Shown one piece after another: positions 17,522-26,013 of a stretch of 64,000 nucleotides of DNA (its first letter is position 1; the number at the start of each line of letters is the position of its first letter). Where the stretch lies: contig JAJFHS010000050.1 of assembly GCA_021775475.1 (NCBI GenBank), positions 1-64,000 of the forward strand, in the 5' to 3' direction. The position numbers and the translations under genes were made by a program. A model generated the notes under the pieces. The model ran no database searches. It had not been told where the DNA came from and was given only the letters and a program-made list of their open reading frames with translations. This DNA is from Hyphomicrobiales bacterium. Its GTDB lineage: Bacteria; Pseudomonadota; Alphaproteobacteria; Rhizobiales; JAJFHR01.

Positions 17522-17540
17522 AATACTTATATCAGGTATT
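17522..17540. promoter_or_regulatory. Candidate LysR-type operator
   Basis: An inverted repeat AATAC (17522-17526) and GTATT (17536-17540) separated by 9 bp lies 15 bp before the LysR start, in the region shared with the transporter operon. It resembles a LysR box, although the T-A spacing is 13 rather than the canonical 11. Confidence 0.4.
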
Positions 17541-17555
17541 AACTGAGGTAATAAC

Positions 17556-18497
17556 ATGTTACGCGGACGCATCCCCTCCACCAATTCCCTTTTCTGCTTC
17601 GAAACCGTAGCCCGCCTGAAGAGCTTTTCCGAGGCTGCATCAGAGCTAAATGTAACCCAACCAGCCATCAGCCGGTCGATCTCTGCACTTGAAGCTCATC
17701 TGGGATACTCGCTATTTGATCGTCATGGCCGCTGGATTGAGTTGACATATAATGGTGACAAGCTTTTTCGCGCGACGTCAACTGCCTTTAAAACCATTTC
17801 AGATTCATTGCGCGAAATCGGCCAGCGTAAAGAGGACCAGGAGACAGTGACTATTTCCATGTCACCGGTGGCGGTAAATTACTGGTTTATCCCACGTATG
17901 ATAGAATTCAGGCAAAAGTTTCCAGCCGTATGTCTGAATTTTAAAGAACAGGCTAAGGACAGCGAAATTTTAGCTCCGGAAGTTGATCTGGATATCAGGC
18001 TTTCCAATCCTCGCGATGCCGACATGCACAGGTGGCCCTTTGCCGATGAAAGAATTATTGCCATATGTTCTCCCGATTATTTCTCCGGTCACGGTGCGCT
18101 GGATAAAATAAATAAAGGCATGTCGCACTCTTTTATTGAATGGCAGGAACAACGTTACGGACTGGATGAGTTTTTTCATGCCACCGGGCTTCAGTTTGAA
18201 AAAAATCCACTTTTTGTCAGATTTACAGATTATTCCAGCGTTTTGCAGGCTGCCATTCAGGGCCAGGGTATAGCTCTTTCGTGGATTACAGAATGTTCAC
18301 GGCAGATTATTGAGGGATCGCTGGTGCCAGCCTGTGCCCAGGTGGTCAAAACCGGCAGACGTTATCATATTCTTGCATCCAACCTTAATCCCATGCGCCC
18401 GGTGGTTGAAGATGTGCGCAGCTGGCTGATCAACGAGATGCGCAATGACGAAAAGAAAGTCACGGCCATTCTTAGCGCAAACTGGGATTTGTTTTAA
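17556..18497 (+). CDS. LysR family transcriptional regulator (GcvA-like)
   Basis: A 313-residue regulator. The winged HTH spans roughly residues 8-67 (TVARLKSFSEAASELNVTQPAISRSISALEAHLGYSLFDRHGR), followed by a periplasmic-binding-protein-like effector domain. The early SLFCFETVARLKSF segment and the effector-domain layout resemble GcvA-type members. It is transcribed divergently from the peptide-type ABC transporter, with starts 115 bp apart, so it probably controls that operon and itself. GAGGT precedes the ATG at normal spacing. Confidence 0.9.
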   Translation: MLRGRIPSTNSLFCFETVARLKSFSEAASELNVTQPAISRSISALEAHLGYSLFDRHGRWIELTYNGDKLFRATSTAFKTISDSLREIGQRKEDQETVTISMSPVAVNYWFIPRMIEFRQKFPAVCLNFKEQAKDSEILAPEVDLDIRLSNPRDADMHRWPFADERIIAICSPDYFSGHGALDKINKGMSHSFIEWQEQRYGLDEFFHATGLQFEKNPLFVRFTDYSSVLQAAIQGQGIALSWITECSRQIIEGSLVPACAQVVKTGRRYHILASNLNPMRPVVEDVRSWLINEMRNDEKKVTAILSANWDLF

Positions 18498-18675
18498 AAC
18501 CACCAGGCCCCATCAACAGACACAAGGTGTTCTTGTTACATAGCAACAGGATATTATTAGATTGCTTTCGATGGTTTTATGGAGGAATTTGGACAATCAA
18601 ATTCAGCACTCCTGAATCCTATTTGTCGCTTATTTGATGCGCCATACCCCTGCTGGTTTGAATTAGGAACAATTC

Positions 18676-19644
18676 ATGTCCTCTTCCGACAGGCATCCCA
18701 ATAATTTTGCACTTGGCGTAACCTGCATAACAATTGGTATGGCCACCAGTTCGCTGATGGATGCCACAATCAAATCGATGTCAGCGGATTATCCTTTGCA
18801 TGAAATTGTAATGGCAAGGTCGCTCGTTGCCGTGTTTCTCACGTTGGTAATTGTGCATTATGAGGGTGGGTTACATCTTTTAAGAACTCCCAATCTTTTT
18901 GTCCATTTGAGCCGGGGCGGGCTTTTTGTCGTCGCCAACATGACATTCTACCTGGCCATAGCAGCCATGCCACTGGCAGAGGCAACGGCTATATTTTTTA
19001 TATCACCTTTGATTATAACGGCTTTGTCTGTGCCGATACTGGGAGAAAAGGTAGGCTGGCGGCGGTGGCTTGGGGTTCTTACAGGCTTTGCAGGTGTCCT
19101 TATCATCATCCGCCCCGGCTTCAGTTCGTTCAGTTTTTTCTCTCTCCTGCCCGTGGTTGCAGCATTCGCTTATGCAACATCGCAAATTATTTCCCGGCGG
19201 ATGGGGAGTTCTGAAAAAGCATCGGTAAAATCATTTTATATTATGCTGACATTCATTGTTGTTTCTGCAGCCTTCTGGCTGTTGTTTGGTGATGGTGCTT
19301 TGGAGGGACGTTATGATTCTGGTTTGGATTTTCTGTTTCGTCCCTGGCAATGGCCAAATGAAATAGATGCATTGAAAATGCTGGCCATCGGAATTTTGAT
19401 CACAATTGTCGGTTACATGCTCAATCAGGCATATACAGTTGCCAATGCCAGCCTGGTGGCCCCGTTTGAGTTTGTTGCCCTGCCTTTGGCGGTTTTTTGG
19501 GGGTATCTGTTTTGGAATCAGCTTCCCGATATTGCCGCGACAATTGGGATGGTCCTGATTGCAGGTAGCGCTGTGTATGTTTTTATGCGGGAAAAACGCA
19601 CCGCTGTTCCAAAAAAAAAGCCAACAGAGACCCTCAAGCCTTAA
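18676..19644 (+). CDS. DMT superfamily (EamA) transporter
   Basis: A 322-residue inner-membrane protein with ten hydrophobic segments arranged as two EamA repeats. Typical blocks are LVAVFLTLVIV, YLAIAAMPLAEATAIFFISPLIITALSVPILGEKVGWRRWLGVLTGFAGVLIIIRPG (split here only by description) and the C-terminal LVAPFEFVALPLAVFWGYLFW. It is related to the RhaT/SAM-type exporters; the substrate is unknown. AGGAAC precedes the ATG. Its stop overlaps by 4 bp the stop of the convergent GlxA-type regulator. The 178 bp upstream hold no convincing gene, only a 41-codon frame without support. Confidence 0.88.
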   Translation: MSSSDRHPNNFALGVTCITIGMATSSLMDATIKSMSADYPLHEIVMARSLVAVFLTLVIVHYEGGLHLLRTPNLFVHLSRGGLFVVANMTFYLAIAAMPLAEATAIFFISPLIITALSVPILGEKVGWRRWLGVLTGFAGVLIIIRPGFSSFSFFSLLPVVAAFAYATSQIISRRMGSSEKASVKSFYIMLTFIVVSAAFWLLFGDGALEGRYDSGLDFLFRPWQWPNEIDALKMLAIGILITIVGYMLNQAYTVANASLVAPFEFVALPLAVFWGYLFWNQLPDIAATIGMVLIAGSAVYVFMREKRTAVPKKKPTETLKP

Positions 19645-20645
19645 AGTGAGACACGCCGGTCAAATGTTTCGCCATGGCGGTCTTGCGAAGGCGTGGATTG
19701 AAAATAATCTTTATAGCGCCGCGAAAAATGCGACTGGGATGAAAAGCCCGCTGCGATTGATATCTGTAGTAACGGCATGCCGGTTTGAAAAATCAGATAA
19801 CGTGCCTGGTTCAGGCGTAACTCAAGATAGTAGCGATGCAGCGTTTTGTGTCGATGTTCAGAGAAAAGCCGCTCAAGCTGGCGCCGCGACAGGCCGACAC
19901 GACGGCAAATCTGCACTGAACTCAGCGGGCTTTCCACATTCGCCATCATCAGCTCAATTGCTTTGGCAAGTTTTGGCGAGTGGCGCTGAACCAGTTTTAT
20001 TTCAGCTTTTCGTTGCATCTCCCCGGGAATGCGTGATGGCGAATGAATGAATTGTTCGGCAATGGCGGTGACCAGGTATTCATCATTTGTCAGCGCAATC
20101 CAGTTCAACATCATATCCAGTGCCGCAATGCCGCCCGCTGCCGTGATCCTTTTCGGGTTTATTTCATAAAGCCCGCCAGTCAGTATTGCCGAGGCATGAT
20201 TTTCACGAAAACTTTCTTCATTCTCCCAGTGAATGGTGCACCTGTATCCATCCAGAAGCCCGGCATTAGCCAGAAATTCAGCACCGGTAGAGATGGCACC
20301 CATGGTGCAGCCTAAAGCCGCCTGTTTGCGTAACCAGTCCAGTAAGTGTTGCGATTTGGCTGTCTTGCGGTCGAAAAACCCGGAACAGACGATAATCAGA
20401 TCATGTTTTGCAGAACTTTGAGCAATCGAACGATCGGAGGGAATGGGAATTCCGCTGCTTGAATTTGGCGCTTGTCCATCAATCGTCACGATAGAACAGT
20501 CGTACAAGGGTGATCCTGCCAGCCGATTGGCAACACGCATGGGTTCAACGATGGCGCTGAAACCGACCATTGAAAACCCGGGCACAAGCAACAGTCCGAC
20601 TTTTTGTGGCTTTTGGTGATGGGGATGTTTTGATTTTTCTAACAT
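19641..20645 (-). CDS. GlxA family AraC-type transcriptional regulator (DJ-1/PfpI plus HTH)
   Basis: A 334-residue regulator. An N-terminal DJ-1/PfpI-like class I amidotransferase domain (about 14-190; KVGLLLVPGFSMVGFSAIVEPMR) is followed by two AraC-type helix-turn-helix motifs (about 235-325; QICRRVGLSRRQLERLF and QISIAAGFSSQSHFSRRYK). In the family this architecture includes GbdR and CdhR, activators of glycine betaine and carnitine catabolism. The usual nucleophile region reads GAISTGAEFLA, with Ser-Thr where enzymes have Cys, so it is a sensor rather than an amidase. It is divergent from the demethylation operon and is its likely regulator. Confidence 0.9.
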   Translation of the reverse strand: MLEKSKHPHHQKPQKVGLLLVPGFSMVGFSAIVEPMRVANRLAGSPLYDCSIVTIDGQAPNSSSGIPIPSDRSIAQSSAKHDLIIVCSGFFDRKTAKSQHLLDWLRKQAALGCTMGAISTGAEFLANAGLLDGYRCTIHWENEESFRENHASAILTGGLYEINPKRITAAGGIAALDMMLNWIALTNDEYLVTAIAEQFIHSPSRIPGEMQRKAEIKLVQRHSPKLAKAIELMMANVESPLSSVQICRRVGLSRRQLERLFSEHRHKTLHRYYLELRLNQARYLIFQTGMPLLQISIAAGFSSQSHFSRRYKDYFQSTPSQDRHGETFDRRVSL

Positions 20646-20656
20646 TTAGAGAAAAC

Positions 20657-20683
20657 ATGCAACAAAATGGCGTAAAAATGCAA
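20657..20683. promoter_or_regulatory. 21-bp-period direct repeat, candidate AraC-type operator
   Basis: ATGCAA occurs at 20657-20662 and again at 20678-20683 in the same orientation. The repeats start 21 bp apart, so both face the same side of the helix. They lie between the regulator start (20645) and the oxidoreductase start (20737). Two-site direct repeats with this period are what AraC-family dimers recognise. Confidence 0.5.
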
Positions 20684-20736
20684 ATGAAATTTAAAACTTC
20701 CAGCACACTGCCAAATAAACAAAGGGAAAAAACACA

Positions 20737-23160
20737 ATGAAATCTCATGCTAGAGCGGTGGTTATAGGCGGCGGCGTTGTCGGCTGTTCAGTATTGTATC
20801 ATCTGGCCAAGCATGGCTGGAGCGATGTGGTTCTGCTTGAGCGTGATGAGCTGACATCGGGGTCAACCTGGCATGCAGCCGGCGGCATGCACACCATCAA
20901 CGGCGATCCCAATGTTGCCAAGTTACAGCAATATACCATTGATCTATATAAGGAAATTGCCGAACTCTCAGGCCAGGAAACCGGCGTTCACCTAACCGGC
21001 GGCGTCATGCTGGCCGCCACTGAAGCGCGTCTCGACTGGCTCAAAAGCCTGGCTTCCAAGGGCGCGTATCTGGGCATTGAAGCAAAAATAATCTCCAGTG
21101 AAGAAGCACTCGAAGATATGCCGCTGATGGATCCGTCAAAATTTGCCGGGGCCATGAGAACTTACGGCGATGGCCATCTTGATCCTTCCGGCGTCACCCA
21201 CGCCTTTGCTAAATCCGCCCGCAAGCTTGGCGCGCAAATTGAGCGCTTCACCAAAGTCGAAGAACTAAAACAAAACGCTGATGGCACCTGGCGGGTGATA
21301 ACCAACAAGGGTGAAATAATCGCCGAGCATGTGGTCAATGCCGGTGGCTTGTGGGCGCGTGAAGTTGGTCGCATGGTGGGGTTGGAACTACCAGTTCTGG
21401 CCATGGAACATATGTATCTTCTGACCGAAGATATGCCCGAAGTTGCTGAGTTCAATAAAAAAACCGGCAAAGAAGTTATTCATGCGGTGGATTTTGACGG
21501 TGAATTATATTTGCGTCAGGAAGCTGGCGGAATGTTGATGGGCACCTACGAAAAAGCCGGTAAGCCATGGTCGCCCATAAGCACCCCGTGGGATTTTGGT
21601 CATGAACTGCTGGCCCCGGATATCGATCGCATAGCCCCTTCGCTTGAAGTGGGGTTTGAACATTTTCCGGCCTTTGAAAACGCCGGTATCAAACAAATCA
21701 TAAACGGACCTTTTACCTTTGCGCCCGACGGTAACCCGCTGGTCGGCCCGGTGCGTGGTTTGCAGAATTACTGGTGTGCGTGCGCGGTAATGGCCGGATT
21801 TTCCCAAGGTGGCGGCGTTGGTCTGGCCCTTGCCAACTGGATGATTGAAGGCGATCCTGGCATGGATATTTGGGCCATGGACGTGGCGCGCTTTGGCGAT
21901 TGGGCAACACCACAATATACCTCCAAAAAAGTGCAGGAAAACTATTCCCGGCGCTTTTCCATCCGTTTCCCCAACGAACAACTGCCCGCTGCCCGTCCGC
22001 TTAAAACCACACCGATTTATGATCGCCTTAAACAGGCCGGGGCGCAATTCAGTGACGCCTGGGGATTGGAAAGCGCATTGTGGTATGCACCTGTTGGCGA
22101 AAAAGATATTTTCTCCTGGTACCGTTCCAACGATTTTGTCCATGTGGCAGCCGAAGTCAAAGCTGTGCGCGACAGTGTTGGCCTGATAGAAATTTCATCC
22201 TTCGCCAATTACACCATTTCAGGGGAGGGCGCGCAGACCTGGCTCGACCGCATGCTCGCCTGCAAAATCCCCCCTGCAGGGCGCATGACACTGGCGCCTA
22301 TGCTCAAGGATGATGGCAAGGTTATTGGTGATTTTACCCTGGCAAATCTCGGGCACAACGAGTTTTTCATAGCCGGGTCCGGTCCAGCGGAAGATTATCA
22401 TATGCGCTGGTTTGAAAGCCATTTGCCCGATGATGGATCGGTGACACTGGTGGCACACGGAGCGGCCATGACCGGTGTGTCAATCGCTGGACCTAATGCA
22501 CGCAAGGTGCTTGAAGCTGTTGCCAGCAAGGATGTCGGGCCGGATGATTTTAAGTTCATGGCGATCAGGCAAATGAATATTGGCATGGCACCGGCATTGG
22601 TTGGTCGGGTCAGCTTCACCGGTGATCTGGGATACGAAATCTGGTGCAAACCTGAATACCTCAACGTCATTTTTGATGAATTGATGGCCGCTGGCATAGA
22701 TTATGACATTCGGTTGTTTGGATCGCGCGCTCTCAACGCGTTAAGGCTGGAAAAAAGTTATGGCAGTTGGGGGTCCGAGTATCGCCCGATTTACGATCCG
22801 GTTGAATGTGGTCTGGACCGTTTTGTTGCTGCTGACAAACCCGCTGATTTCATCGGTAAATCAGCTCTGCAATCAAACCGCCAGAACCAGAAAATGAGCC
22901 TGCGCACATTTATTATAGATACCGAAAATGCCGATCCTGTCTCTGATGAGCCGATTTACTACAACGGCGAAGTCAAGGGCTGGGTGACATCGGGCGGGTT
23001 TGCCCATGGTTCAGGCGTATCCGTTGCCCTTGGATATGTCCCGGCAGAAATTGCAGATGAGGCCGATGGATGGGAAATAGAACTCATCGGCGAGCGTCGC
23101 AACGCCAGGATGCAGCCAGATGCCCTGTTTGACCCTGATAACATTAAGATTAGGAGTTGA
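20737..23160 (+). CDS. Dimethylglycine/sarcosine dehydrogenase-like FAD oxidoreductase with GcvT domain
   Basis: An 807-residue flavoenzyme. A DAO-type FAD domain (about 5-370) has the dinucleotide motif GGGVVG (11-16) and SGSTWHAAGG, where H46 aligns with the histidine that carries covalent FAD in dimethylglycine dehydrogenase. A linker FAO_M domain (about 375-430) precedes a GcvT domain and GcvT C-terminal barrel (about 430-800; FTGDLGYEIW, ALRLEKSYGSWG), which bind tetrahydrofolate. Known members oxidise N-methyl groups and pass the formaldehyde-level carbon to tetrahydrofolate. First gene of an operon with an MttB-like and a DddP-like gene; the substrate is inferred to be an N- or S-methylated compound. 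Confidence 0.9.
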   Translation: MKSHARAVVIGGGVVGCSVLYHLAKHGWSDVVLLERDELTSGSTWHAAGGMHTINGDPNVAKLQQYTIDLYKEIAELSGQETGVHLTGGVMLAATEARLDWLKSLASKGAYLGIEAKIISSEEALEDMPLMDPSKFAGAMRTYGDGHLDPSGVTHAFAKSARKLGAQIERFTKVEELKQNADGTWRVITNKGEIIAEHVVNAGGLWAREVGRMVGLELPVLAMEHMYLLTEDMPEVAEFNKKTGKEVIHAVDFDGELYLRQEAGGMLMGTYEKAGKPWSPISTPWDFGHELLAPDIDRIAPSLEVGFEHFPAFENAGIKQIINGPFTFAPDGNPLVGPVRGLQNYWCACAVMAGFSQGGGVGLALANWMIEGDPGMDIWAMDVARFGDWATPQYTSKKVQENYSRRFSIRFPNEQLPAARPLKTTPIYDRLKQAGAQFSDAWGLESALWYAPVGEKDIFSWYRSNDFVHVAAEVKAVRDSVGLIEISSFANYTISGEGAQTWLDRMLACKIPPAGRMTLAPMLKDDGKVIGDFTLANLGHNEFFIAGSGPAEDYHMRWFESHLPDDGSVTLVAHGAAMTGVSIAGPNARKVLEAVASKDVGPDDFKFMAIRQMNIGMAPALVGRVSFTGDLGYEIWCKPEYLNVIFDELMAAGIDYDIRLFGSRALNALRLEKSYGSWGSEYRPIYDPVECGLDRFVAADKPADFIGKSALQSNRQNQKMSLRTFIIDTENADPVSDEPIYYNGEVKGWVTSGGFAHGSGVSVALGYVPAEIADEADGWEIELIGERRNARMQPDALFDPDNIKIRS

Positions 23161-23164
23161 CGCC

Positions 23165-24733
23165 ATGAGCATTCAATCGGCCCGCAGGCGGTCAGGTAGG
23201 CGCACCCGCAGGCGCTCACCCAACAAAGACCAGCCGCAGGGACCAGCCGCAATTGAGCAATTGCCATGGAAGCAGCCACAGATAGGTTTTCCGCCGTTAG
23301 AGCTCCTGAATGCCGAACAGCTTGAAACCATTCATCAAGCTTCGCTGGAGATACTTCGCGATATCGGTATGGAAATCATGTCCGGCGAAGCGCGTGAAAT
23401 TTTTAAAAAAGCTGGCGCCCATGTGGATGAAAGCACTCACATGGTAACCTTTGATCCTGCAATGGTGGAAGAAACCATAAAAACTGCCCCGGAACATTTT
23501 CGCCTGCACTCCAGAAACCCGGAGAAGCATCTGGAAATTGGCGGAAATTATATCGCCAATGGCTGCGTTTCCAGCCCACCCAATTGTTCCGACATGGACA
23601 ATGGCCGCCGCCCGGGAACCACAGCTGATTTTCAAAATCTGCTGCGCCTGTCGCAATATTTCAACATTATCCATATCATTGGCGGCTATCCGGTAGAACC
23701 GCTTGACCGCCATGTATCCACCCGCCATCTTCATTGTACTCGCGACATGATTACCCTCACCGACAAGGCGATTTCGGGTTATTGCCTCAATCGCAAAGCC
23801 ATACGTGATGTTATGGAAATGACCCGGATTTCGCGACAACTGACGCCGGAAGAATTTGACAACCAACCCTCCTTGCTTAGCATCATCAACACCAATTCAC
23901 CCCTCAAGTTTGATCCGGCAATGCTCGAAGGCATTATCGAAATGTCATCGCGCAATCAGGTCATTTGCGTCACTCCCTTCACCTTAGCGGGTGCTATGGC
24001 GCCGGTAACGCTTGCAGGTGCCCTGGCGCAGCAAAATGCCGAAGCTCTGGTCGGACTGGTCATGACACAGCTTGTGCGCCCGGGCTCACCGTTCATCTAT
24101 GGTGGCTTTACTTCAAACGTAGACATGAAGTCCGGTGCTCCGGCTTTTGGTACTCCCGAATATATGAAAACCGCTGTCATCGGCGGCCAACTGGCGCGGC
24201 GCTACAAAGTGCCGTATCGCACCTCTGGTGTCAGTGCGTCCAATATGGTTGATGCCCAAGCGGCTTATGAAACCGTATTCTCCCTGTGGGGCACCACCAT
24301 GGGCGGCGGCAATGTCATTAAACATGCCGCCGGGTGGATGGAAGGCGGGCTGGTTGCGTCTTACGAAAAACTGATACTCGACGTTGACCTGCTGCAAATG
24401 GTCTCGCAGTTTTTAGAACCGATGGTGGTCAGCGATGCCGAGCTTGGCCTTGATGCTATTGTCGAAGCAGGCGTTGGCGGGCACTTTTTTGGTACTGCCC
24501 ACACGCAAGCGCGTTATCGCAATGCGTTTTATTCGCCAATAATTTCCGATTGGCGCAACTATGAAAACTGGCAGGAAAACGGCAGCCCGCAAAGCTGGGA
24601 AAAAGCCAATAAAGTATGGAAGCAGGTTCTTGAAATCTATGAAGAGCCCCCGATTGATGCAAGCATGCTGGAAGAAATAGACGCATTTATCGCCAGGCGT
24701 GTTGAAGACGGTGGAATTGCCACGGATTTTTAA
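23165..24733 (+). CDS. Trimethylamine methyltransferase (MttB) family protein
   Basis: A 522-residue member of the MttB superfamily (COG5598). The start at 23165 (MSIQSARRRSGRR) has GGAG 9 bp upstream and lies 4 bp after the previous stop. An Arg-rich N-terminal tail precedes the TIM-barrel core, which is readable in LHQASLEILRDIGMEI-like, SGEAREIFKKAGAHVD, CTRDMITLTDKAISGY and MGGGNVIKHAAGWMEGG segments. Archaeal MttB uses pyrrolysine, but this gene has no in-frame TAG. Bacterial relatives such as MtgB demethylate glycine betaine or other quaternary amines to a corrinoid protein. No corrinoid protein gene is present here, so the methyl acceptor is open. Confidence 0.88.
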   Translation: MSIQSARRRSGRRTRRRSPNKDQPQGPAAIEQLPWKQPQIGFPPLELLNAEQLETIHQASLEILRDIGMEIMSGEAREIFKKAGAHVDESTHMVTFDPAMVEETIKTAPEHFRLHSRNPEKHLEIGGNYIANGCVSSPPNCSDMDNGRRPGTTADFQNLLRLSQYFNIIHIIGGYPVEPLDRHVSTRHLHCTRDMITLTDKAISGYCLNRKAIRDVMEMTRISRQLTPEEFDNQPSLLSIINTNSPLKFDPAMLEGIIEMSSRNQVICVTPFTLAGAMAPVTLAGALAQQNAEALVGLVMTQLVRPGSPFIYGGFTSNVDMKSGAPAFGTPEYMKTAVIGGQLARRYKVPYRTSGVSASNMVDAQAAYETVFSLWGTTMGGGNVIKHAAGWMEGGLVASYEKLILDVDLLQMVSQFLEPMVVSDAELGLDAIVEAGVGGHFFGTAHTQARYRNAFYSPIISDWRNYENWQENGSPQSWEKANKVWKQVLEIYEEPPIDASMLEEIDAFIARRVEDGGIATDF

Positions 24734-24750
24734 GATTGGGAGACAGGGTA

Positions 24751-26010
24751 ATGCTCAAAGTATTTTCTGATGAACGCAAAAAGGAATATCCGAATTTTGA
24801 GGCTGCGGATGAGCCGCTGAAAAACCCCATTAAGCCGGAAACAGTGGCCAAGGTTCGTGCCTACCGCCACGACCGTATCAAGCAAAAAGTCATCGAGCAC
24901 GATTGTGCCGCCATACTTTTATATGACCCCTTGAACATTCGCTACGCGACTGATTGCTCAAACATGCAGATCTGGACCCTGCACAATGCGGCGCGTTACA
25001 CAATTGTCTGCGCCGATGGCCCCACCATTTGTTTTGAATATTCCAATGCCATGCATGTGGCCGAAGGTCTTGATTGCGTTGATGAAGTGCGCCCGGCGAT
25101 CAGCTGGTTTTATTTCAGTGCCGGACCGCGGGTGTCTGAAAAAGTAAAACTGTGGGCGGCTGAAGTGGCTGATGTGGTGCGCCAGCACGGTGGCGGCAAC
25201 ATGCGTCTGGCGATTGACAAGATGGAACCCGCTGGCGTCGATGCCCTGCGCGCTGAAGGCATTGAAATTGTCGAAGGTCAGGCGCTGACCGAAACCGCGC
25301 GCATGATCAAATCAGCTGACGAGATTGAAGTGATGCGCTGGACCATAAAAGTGTGCGAGCAGGGCATGTGGCGCATGCGTGAACATTCAGTTGCCGGTAA
25401 ATCAGAAAATGAAATCTGGTCGCAACTGCATTATGAGAATATTCGCAATGGCGGCGAATGGATTGAAACCCGCCTGCTGGCCATCGGTGAGCGCACTCAT
25501 CCGTGGTTTCAGGAATGTTCGGATCATGTGGGCAAAGATGGCGACATGTTGTCGTTTGATACCGATTTGATCGGACCTTACGGCTATTGCTCTGATATTT
25601 CACGCTCGTGGACCATCGGACTGGTGCCACCAACAAATGAGCAGCGGGTGATCTACAATTTTGCCATGTCGGAGATCGAGCACAATATGGCGTTGATTGA
25701 GCCGGGATTGAGCCTGACTGAATTCTCTGAAAAATCCATGCGCATCCCCGAAGAATATCACGACAACCGCTATTCCTGCGCCTTCCACGGTGTCGGCCTG
25801 TGCGATGAATACCCGTCTGTCCCCACCCATGTGGATATGGAAAAGGGCAAAGGTTACCCCGGCACCATCGAAGAAGGCATGGTATTGTGCGTGGAAAGCT
25901 GCACCGGGCTCAATCAGGGCCGTGAATGCGTCAAGCTGGAAATTCAGGTGCTGGTCACCGACACCGGCATAGAACGGCTTGATCAGTTCCCGTTTGAAGA
26001 TTGGGGGTAG
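24751..26010 (+). CDS. DddP-like M24-family enzyme (DMSP lyase-like)
   Basis: A 419-residue protein of the creatinase/M24 'pita-bread' fold. GGGAG places the start at 24751. It resembles the DMSP lyase DddP throughout (DPLNIRYATD, HGGGNMRLAIDK, RNGGEWIETRLL, SFDTDL, HGVGLCDE). Six putative metal ligands are D270, D272, D282, H346, E382 and E397; Y341 and D352 match DddP's catalytic pair. From memory, the equivalents in Ruegeria DddP are 295, 297, 307, 371, 406, 421, 366 and 377, a near-constant offset of 24-25. It may cleave DMSP to DMS and acrylate or act on a related betaine. Third gene of the operon. Confidence 0.82.
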   Translation: MLKVFSDERKKEYPNFEAADEPLKNPIKPETVAKVRAYRHDRIKQKVIEHDCAAILLYDPLNIRYATDCSNMQIWTLHNAARYTIVCADGPTICFEYSNAMHVAEGLDCVDEVRPAISWFYFSAGPRVSEKVKLWAAEVADVVRQHGGGNMRLAIDKMEPAGVDALRAEGIEIVEGQALTETARMIKSADEIEVMRWTIKVCEQGMWRMREHSVAGKSENEIWSQLHYENIRNGGEWIETRLLAIGERTHPWFQECSDHVGKDGDMLSFDTDLIGPYGYCSDISRSWTIGLVPPTNEQRVIYNFAMSEIEHNMALIEPGLSLTEFSEKSMRIPEEYHDNRYSCAFHGVGLCDEYPSVPTHVDMEKGKGYPGTIEEGMVLCVESCTGLNQGRECVKLEIQVLVTDTGIERLDQFPFEDWG

Positions 26011-26013
26011 TGA

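Noticed and set aside
18577-18702. 41-codon frame upstream of the EamA gene
   Set aside because: It overlaps the EamA start and has no recognisable domain.
24751-26010. Plain Xaa-Pro aminopeptidase call for the M24 protein
   Set aside because: Similarity along the whole length and the Tyr/Asp pair point to DddP rather than to prolidases; the metal ligands alone would not separate them.
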